Source of the DNA: a bacterium
Lineage (GTDB): Bacteria > AUK180
Length of the DNA stretch: 19,060 bases
Direction: 5' to 3'
Assembly (NCBI GenBank): GCA_030622125.1
Contig: JAUXGM010000026.1
Location: forward strand, 1 to 19,060
Under the pieces are notes generated by a model that worked only from the letters and a program-made list of their open reading frames with translations, did not search any database and had not been told where the DNA came from. Of this stretch, positions 15,596-19,060 are shown in pieces (positions within the stretch are counted from its first letter, which is position 1; the number at the start of each line of letters is the position of its first letter). A program made the translations under genes and the position numbers.

Positions 15596-15623
15596 TTGAC
15601 TTTTAAATTTAAAATGATATAAT
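15596..15623 (+). promoter_or_regulatory. Promoter, probably for the lipoprotein unit
   Basis: TTGACT (15596-15601), a 16-nt spacer and TATAAT (15618-15623). If used for the gene at 16112 it gives a leader of about 480 nt holding the C10 tract and a strong hairpin. Confidence 0.6.
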
Positions 15624-15639
15624 GATGCAAATTTTGATA

Positions 15640-15861
15640 ATGAGAATAAAAAAGCAAAATCAACTTAATTGCCCGCAATTACTTCAAATTAAATCTATCA
15701 TTACCCCCCCCCCATTCGGTATAATTCTTGTTATACTCGTTTTAAACAGAAAATATAACCCAAAAATATTAAATTCGGTTGCTCTTTATATAAAGATCAT
15801 TTCTATTAGGAAAACTAAATTTACTCGGTTGTTCCCACACAAAATTGTGTGGGGGAAATGA
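15640..15861 (+). CDS. Doubtful small ORF interrupted by a C10 tract
   Basis: Open from ATG 15640 (another ATG at 15622 lies within the -10 box) to TGA 15859-15861: about 73 codons with a hydrophobic FGIILVILVL. There is no SD. A run of ten C at 15704-15713 would put it in or out of frame if the run changes length. Its last codons are the arms of the 15834-15853 hairpin, which argues for untranslated leader rather than protein. Confidence 0.2.
   Translation: MRIKKQNQLNCPQLLQIKSIITPPPFGIILVILVLNRKYNPKILNSVALYIKIISIRKTKFTRLFPHKIVWGK
15834..15853 (+). promoter_or_regulatory. Strong hairpin in the leader of the lipoprotein unit
   Basis: CCCACACAA and TTGTGTGGG form a perfect 9-bp stem over AA, extendable by two G-T pairs. 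Not followed by T's, so not a standard terminator. It lies about 260 nt before the lipoprotein start. Confidence 0.5.
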
Positions 15862-16060
15862 AACTGTTCTTTGAAAGTATTATGATTATGGTTTGATGAT
15901 AAAGAAAAAATCGAAATTTAGTTTTTTTAACAAGTTAGAAAACAGTCATTTAAAAGATTGTTATTTGCAAATCTCTTGTGTGAAATTACTAAGGCATAAT
16001 GGCAGATGGTCATTGTTCTTAGTTTCAAATAGAGACAAAGTACGAGTGCATTATTGGCTT

Positions 16061-16090
16061 TTGCACTTAAAAAATAAGCCGAGATATTTA
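16061..16090 (+). promoter_or_regulatory. Possible proximal promoter of lipoprotein gene
   Basis: TTGCAC (16061-16066), an 18-nt spacer and TATTTA (16085-16090), starting just before AAAGGAG. A moderate match in AT-rich DNA. Confidence 0.3.
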
Positions 16091-16111
16091 ATTAATTTAA
16101 AGGAGAAAATT

Positions 16112-16825
16112 ATGTTTAAAAATAAAAAACATATAGTTATTGCGATGGTAGCAATAATTGCTTTGGTTGGTTTAATTTATGCGGGTTGCTCAAAATCTGC
16201 GGATATGCAGACAACACCTGGTACAAATCAGGTAATGTCAACTATGGATGTTCAATCTACTGCTGTAGATTGTGAAAATTGGACATGGGAAGAATTGAAT
16301 GAATGGGCTGAACCTATTGCAAAGACCCTTGACTGTAAGGCGTTCAATGAGATGGTCAGGACAGATAAATGTTTTAAAATATGGTTTAATGAATGGTGTG
16401 AAAGAGAAAAAGAAGCAGGAAATGCTACGCTTATTGAAAGAAAAGAATTCCATGCAGATGAACATACGACCGGTCCAAATTGCGGTGTAGTAGATGAGGG
16501 AAATGATAATTGTTTCAACGGCGATTTTGAAAAGCTCGATGCATGGGTTCAAAAAATAATTGACAGAGGAAATGAAAAAGAAGTAATGAATAAAATGAAT
16601 CATAATCCCTGTGCAAGAAAATGGATGAGGGAGATGGGTTTGCTTACTGAGGCGACAGCAAATGGTTATGTAGAGGACTGGAAGTATACTTCAATTAATT
16701 ATCCAAAGTGTCCTCTTGCTGGCTGTGATGGAAGTTGCGAGGTTATAAACTATCAATATACTTTTTTAGATGATGATGGTTTTAGTTATTATGAGAGCGG
16801 TCGCCAAGTAAATTGCAACCAATAA
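16112..16825 (+). CDS. Cysteine-rich lipoprotein with internal duplication
   Basis: 237 residues. N-terminal KNKK, a hydrophobic helix (8-25) and YAGC at 23-26 fit a lipoprotein signal with C26 as the anchored residue (Y at -3 is unusual). The mature part has 11 more cysteines. Two halves align without gaps at an offset of 80: C54/C134, N56/N136, E60/E140, L62/L142, W65/W145, I69/I149, K76/K156, C87/C167, W91/W171, E94/E174. So it arose by duplication of an 80-residue unit, and the even cysteines suggest disulfides. AAAGGAG lies 6 nt before ATG 16112. The frame is open 73 codons upstream but without a start signal. Function unknown; I recognise no family. Confidence 0.85.
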   Translation: MFKNKKHIVIAMVAIIALVGLIYAGCSKSADMQTTPGTNQVMSTMDVQSTAVDCENWTWEELNEWAEPIAKTLDCKAFNEMVRTDKCFKIWFNEWCEREKEAGNATLIERKEFHADEHTTGPNCGVVDEGNDNCFNGDFEKLDAWVQKIIDRGNEKEVMNKMNHNPCARKWMREMGLLTEATANGYVEDWKYTSINYPKCPLAGCDGSCEVINYQYTFLDDDGFSYYESGRQVNCNQ

Positions 16826-16870
16826 ATAAATAGATATTTAGACTTAATTGTAGGTTAATAAGGAGAATGT

Positions 16871-17869
16871 ATGAAAAAGTTGATGGTTTTTCTATATGTT
16901 TTTATTGCTTTAAAGGTATTTTGCATAGATTATCAGATTATTTATAGTAAAGATGGAGGACAGATCTATATCTTTAATAGGAATATAAATGTTCAAATTT
17001 TAAGCTCTCAAGATACCAATTCAGATATTTATTTTTTATTGTTCTCAGAAAAAATTGTCAGAATGTTAAAAGAGGTTAGTGAATTTTTCCCGGAAAATTC
17101 TATATCTAAATGTCGATCAATTTTTTATTTTCCCACTGTATTGTATGAAAATAATAAAGAAATTTCTAAAAAGATCTATACAAAAGTAGGGGAAAACTCC
17201 TATTCTGTAAGAAAGAAAAACATTTTTTCATTTAATTTAAACCCCACTTCTTTTAATTTTTTTAGTTTTAGACTTAATTTACATGAGATATTGGAAAGTT
17301 TACTTCATGATGTATCTAATTTTAACAATGTTTCTGAAGAATCAAGGAAGACAAGATGGTTTTTTGATGGTATGGTAGAATTTTATTCAAGGTACTTTGT
17401 ATTAAAAATATCGGAAAATATGAATTACATTTTTGATTTTAAGTCATCATATAAAAAGGTAAAAAAGAACAAATTGCAAAACTTAAAAAATTTTATTTAT
17501 CCTACTCTTTATAAAAGTTCAAATGATTTAGGATCTCCATCTCCTAAGGAACGAGAAAAGTTAATAGAAAAAAAATTAGAAAAAGCTGTAAAAAAAAGAG
17601 CAAAAAGTGAACACGCTGATGAAATAAAAGCTTATCCCTGTTCTGAAATGATAATTTTATATATATCTTATAATGATCCGGAAAAATTTTTAAAGGAAAT
17701 AATAAAAAGATTGCAGGTGTATGGTAAACCTATAAATAATCTATATTTATTTAAAATAATTAAGGAAATTACAGGTTACAATGTTGAACCATGGTATAAT
17801 GATTACCCAAAATTTTGGAAGAAACACCGAAAAGAGATAAAAAGAATGATATACAAAAAGGAAAAATAA
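16871..17869 (+). CDS. Secreted protein resembling a degenerate gluzincin peptidase
   Basis: 332 residues with an N-terminal signal peptide (MKKL then VFLYVFIALKVFC). The middle has LHEILESLLHD at 137-147 and RWFFDGMVEF at 162-171. This is the layout of the peptidase MA (gluzincin) fold, HExxH followed some 25 to 30 residues later by W..(E/D)G..EY. The second metal His is E142 instead, so zinc binding and catalysis are doubtful. The tail ITGYNVEPWYNDYPKFWKK also matches the end of such domains. A lysine-rich segment (about 225-250) lies between. AGGAG is 5 nt before the ATG. It sits 45 nt after the lipoprotein gene and is probably co-transcribed. Family assignment by motif only. Confidence 0.8.
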   Translation: MKKLMVFLYVFIALKVFCIDYQIIYSKDGGQIYIFNRNINVQILSSQDTNSDIYFLLFSEKIVRMLKEVSEFFPENSISKCRSIFYFPTVLYENNKEISKKIYTKVGENSYSVRKKNIFSFNLNPTSFNFFSFRLNLHEILESLLHDVSNFNNVSEESRKTRWFFDGMVEFYSRYFVLKISENMNYIFDFKSSYKKVKKNKLQNLKNFIYPTLYKSSNDLGSPSPKEREKLIEKKLEKAVKKRAKSEHADEIKAYPCSEMIILYISYNDPEKFLKEIIKRLQVYGKPINNLYLFKIIKEITGYNVEPWYNDYPKFWKKHRKEIKRMIYKKEK

Positions 17870-18142
17870 TTTATATTCTCCAAAATTGTGAAATACCGGT
17901 AAACTGAAAAATATACTATCAAATATTGTTTTTTATAGTAGAAAAGGTTAAGATATACCGGGTATGTGTTAATATAGGAGATGCTAAATGTTTAAAAAAT
18001 GTTGATAGTTGTATTGCATTTATGGGGACGATGGTTGATTTTGTTGTTTTTTTTAACATAATTCCGAATAACACAGAACTTATAATAATATTAACAAAAA
18101 TCCACTTAAATTAAACATATTATTTATTGTATATTAAGGAAG
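17870..18142. other. Intergenic, no gene seen
   Basis: AT-rich spacer. Holds TACTAT/ATAGTA (6-bp stem) and two ACCGG-centred palindromes near 17893 and 17952. An open frame here lacks a start signal and protein-like sense. No terminator with a T-run was found after the gluzincin-like gene. Confidence 0.4.
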
Positions 18143-18157
18143 AATCCGGGACACACC
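18143..18157 (-). repeat. TGTGTCCCGG repeat, inverted copy of window start
   Basis: On the minus strand this reads GGTGTGTCCCGGATT. The window start (about 28-41) has the same sequence with two differences, and there TGTGTCCC occurs twice 13 nt apart. A dispersed repeat at both ends of the window. Confidence 0.45.
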
Positions 18158-18161
18158 AATA

Positions 18162-18197
18162 GAAGTAAGAAGTGAAGAAGTGGGAAGTGACGAAGTA
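18162..18197 (+). repeat. GAAGT-type imperfect repeat
   Basis: Five or so imperfect GAAGT units. The first 19 nt (18163-18181) are an inverted copy of 15370-15388. Confidence 0.55.
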
Positions 18198-18210
18198 GAA
18201 ACAAATCAAT

Positions 18211-18242
18211 AACTCGGAACTCGCAACTCGGGACTCGCAACT
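18211..18242 (+). repeat. Tandem 14-nt repeat
   Basis: AACTCGGAACTCGC, then AACTCGGGACTCGC, then AACT. Each unit is itself two 7-mers. Directly follows the GAAGT-type repeat. Confidence 0.7.
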
Positions 18243-18276
18243 ATTTGAGGTAATGTCCCTTTTTTAATAGGTTTTG

Positions 18277-18304
18277 GAGATTAATATTGTTTTTCTTTAA
18301 TCTC
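18277..18304. terminator. Hairpin after FtsX-type permease gene
   Basis: GAGATTAA (18277-18284) pairs perfectly with TTAATCTC (18297-18304). It begins 5 nt past the minus-strand stop codon. The U-run expected of an intrinsic terminator is absent on the minus strand, so termination is only suggested by position. Confidence 0.35.
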
Positions 18305-18309
18305 TATTC

Positions 18310-19060
18310 CTAAATCTTCCTCAATGCTTCCGCCGGTTCTAATTTCTGAGCATATCTTGCGGGGATCATCGATGAAAGTGCCGGGATTATTATGGAAAGA
18401 AATATTGTAATAATGAGCATTAGATAATTCGCTTTTGGTCTTATAATATATTCTATCGGCAGATCGATCCCCGACATGATTTCTTTAAAATTTATTCCTA
18501 CTTTTCCAACCCAGATCACTACGAGATAACCTACTATCGAGCCGAGAATTCCACCGCAACCGCCGATAATCCCGCCTTCATAAATAAAATTAAGATAAAT
18601 TTCTCTATCCGTCATTCCCAATGCTTTTAGAGTGCCGATCTCGGGTAATCGTTCAAATATTGATTTCATGATAGTATTTATAACGACAAACGATGCCAGA
18701 AATAATATCAATGCTTCAATGAAATAAAAAATATAGAATTCGACACGGATAGTTTCATAAAAAGCCCCCATTTGAGTTTTGAAATTCCGAGCCACTGTTC
18801 CCGGAGAAATTATTTTATTAATCGCCGCTTCCACCTTTTCTGTTATTTTTATCGTCTTTGTAAAAATATAAAGCTCCGTTGCACTATCTTTCATTTTTAA
18901 TAATTTCCTTGCATTAGCAAGATCGATAAAGAAAACATTCTCGTCAAACATAGTAATTCCAAATGAAATGATCCCCTTCACTTTTAACTTTATCCCATTT
19001 AATCCGCCCTCTGATGTTTTAGTGGCAAGAAGGAGTTTATCTCCCACTTTTGCACCTATC
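18310..19060 (-). CDS. FtsX/LolE-type ABC permease, C-terminal part (runs off window)
   Basis: About 250 codons of an integral membrane permease. The periplasmic part begins in mid-domain (IGAKVGDKLLLATK), followed by a helix at FYIFYFIEALILFLASFVV. Then comes the family motif LPEIGTLKALGMTDREI, a glycine-rich helix GGIIGGCGGILGSIVGY, a last helix, and the terminal PARYAQKLEPAEALRKI. That is the C-terminal FtsX domain of MacB, LolC/E and similar exporters that move lipoproteins, peptides or antibiotics out of the inner membrane, powered by a separate ATPase not seen here. The frame is open to the window edge. A GTG at 19047 has no credible start context, so the gene is partial. Confidence 0.9.
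   Translation of the reverse strand, partial: IGAKVGDKLLLATKTSEGGLNGIKLKVKGIISFGITMFDENVFFIDLANARKLLKMKDSATELYIFTKTIKITEKVEAAINKIISPGTVARNFKTQMGAFYETIRVEFYIFYFIEALILFLASFVVINTIMKSIFERLPEIGTLKALGMTDREIYLNFIYEGGIIGGCGGILGSIVGYLVVIWVGKVGINFKEIMSGIDLPIEYIIRPKANYLMLIITIFLSIIIPALSSMIPARYAQKLEPAEALRKI

Noticed and set aside
15893-16111. 73-codon upstream extension of the lipoprotein frame
   Set aside because: There is no SD at its first ATG, and it would bury the lipoprotein signal. ATG 16112 has AAAGGAG at ideal spacing.
17926-18114. 62-codon open frame
   Set aside because: It starts at TTG with no SD, shows no protein-like pattern and lies in a repeat-rich gap.
1-19060. tRNA, rRNA, CRISPR array, intact transposase or phage genes
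   Set aside because: Looked for on both strands and not seen. The cloverleaf-like fold at 194-322 lacks tRNA features.

Overview
The window is AT-rich bacterial DNA: coding lines I counted by hand run near one third G+C. It carries bacterial -35/-10 promoters and Shine-Dalgarno (SD) sites, tightly overlapping operons, and intergenic gaps full of short dispersed palindromic repeats. The gene set (two-subunit molybdenum hydroxylase without a flavin subunit, 8-oxoguanine deaminase, Mrp, an XPD/DinG helicase, a heterodimeric ABC exporter, a lipoprotein, an FtsX-type permease) fits an anaerobic, probably diderm bacterium. The repeat style recalls uncultured candidate phyla such as WOR-3 or Cloacimonadota. 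That placement is an impression; there is no rRNA or marker gene here to test it.

Layout. 1-430: a non-coding block packed with perfect inverted repeats (three hairpins, then a four-way-junction fold), a dispersed repeat and a promoter. 439-3892: a two-gene ABC exporter. 3946-9637: a promoter, a 10-codon mini-ORF and a five-gene operon. Its first three genes are 2Fe-2S subunit, molybdopterin subunit and 8-oxoguanine deaminase, joined by ATGA overlaps. They are followed by an Orc/Cdc6-like AAA ATPase and a small membrane protein with a GspC/PilP-like domain. 9621-13152 (minus): an XPD/DinG-type helicase preceded by Mrp, transcribed towards the first operon and overlapping it tail to tail. 13176-13284: back-to-back promoters. 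13292-14647: two small ORFs leading by an ATGA overlap into a DUF1611 gene of clearly higher G+C. 14650-15620: gene debris (a reverse-strand fragment, a frameshifted CPBP-type protease remnant) and a mosaic of dispersed repeats. 15596-17869: a promoter, a C10 tract, a hairpin, a cysteine-rich lipoprotein with an internal duplication, and a secreted protein resembling a degenerate gluzincin protease. 17870-18309: repeats. 18310-19060 (minus): the C-terminal part of an FtsX-family permease that runs off the window.

The strongest unexplained signals are three. First, a shared 13-nt element (TATTTYGYAAAAA) lies 66, 66 and 67 nt upstream of three ATGs. Each of those ATGs also sits about where transcription should start, which suggests a promoter module for leaderless mRNAs carried on a dispersed repeat. 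Second, the hairpin and four-way-junction block at 51-324. Third, the pair of secreted proteins at 16112-17869, which lies between inverted repeat copies and has no recognised function. The purine genes suggest a route 8-oxoguanine to urate to xanthine (or the oxidative direction), without the usual FAD subunit.
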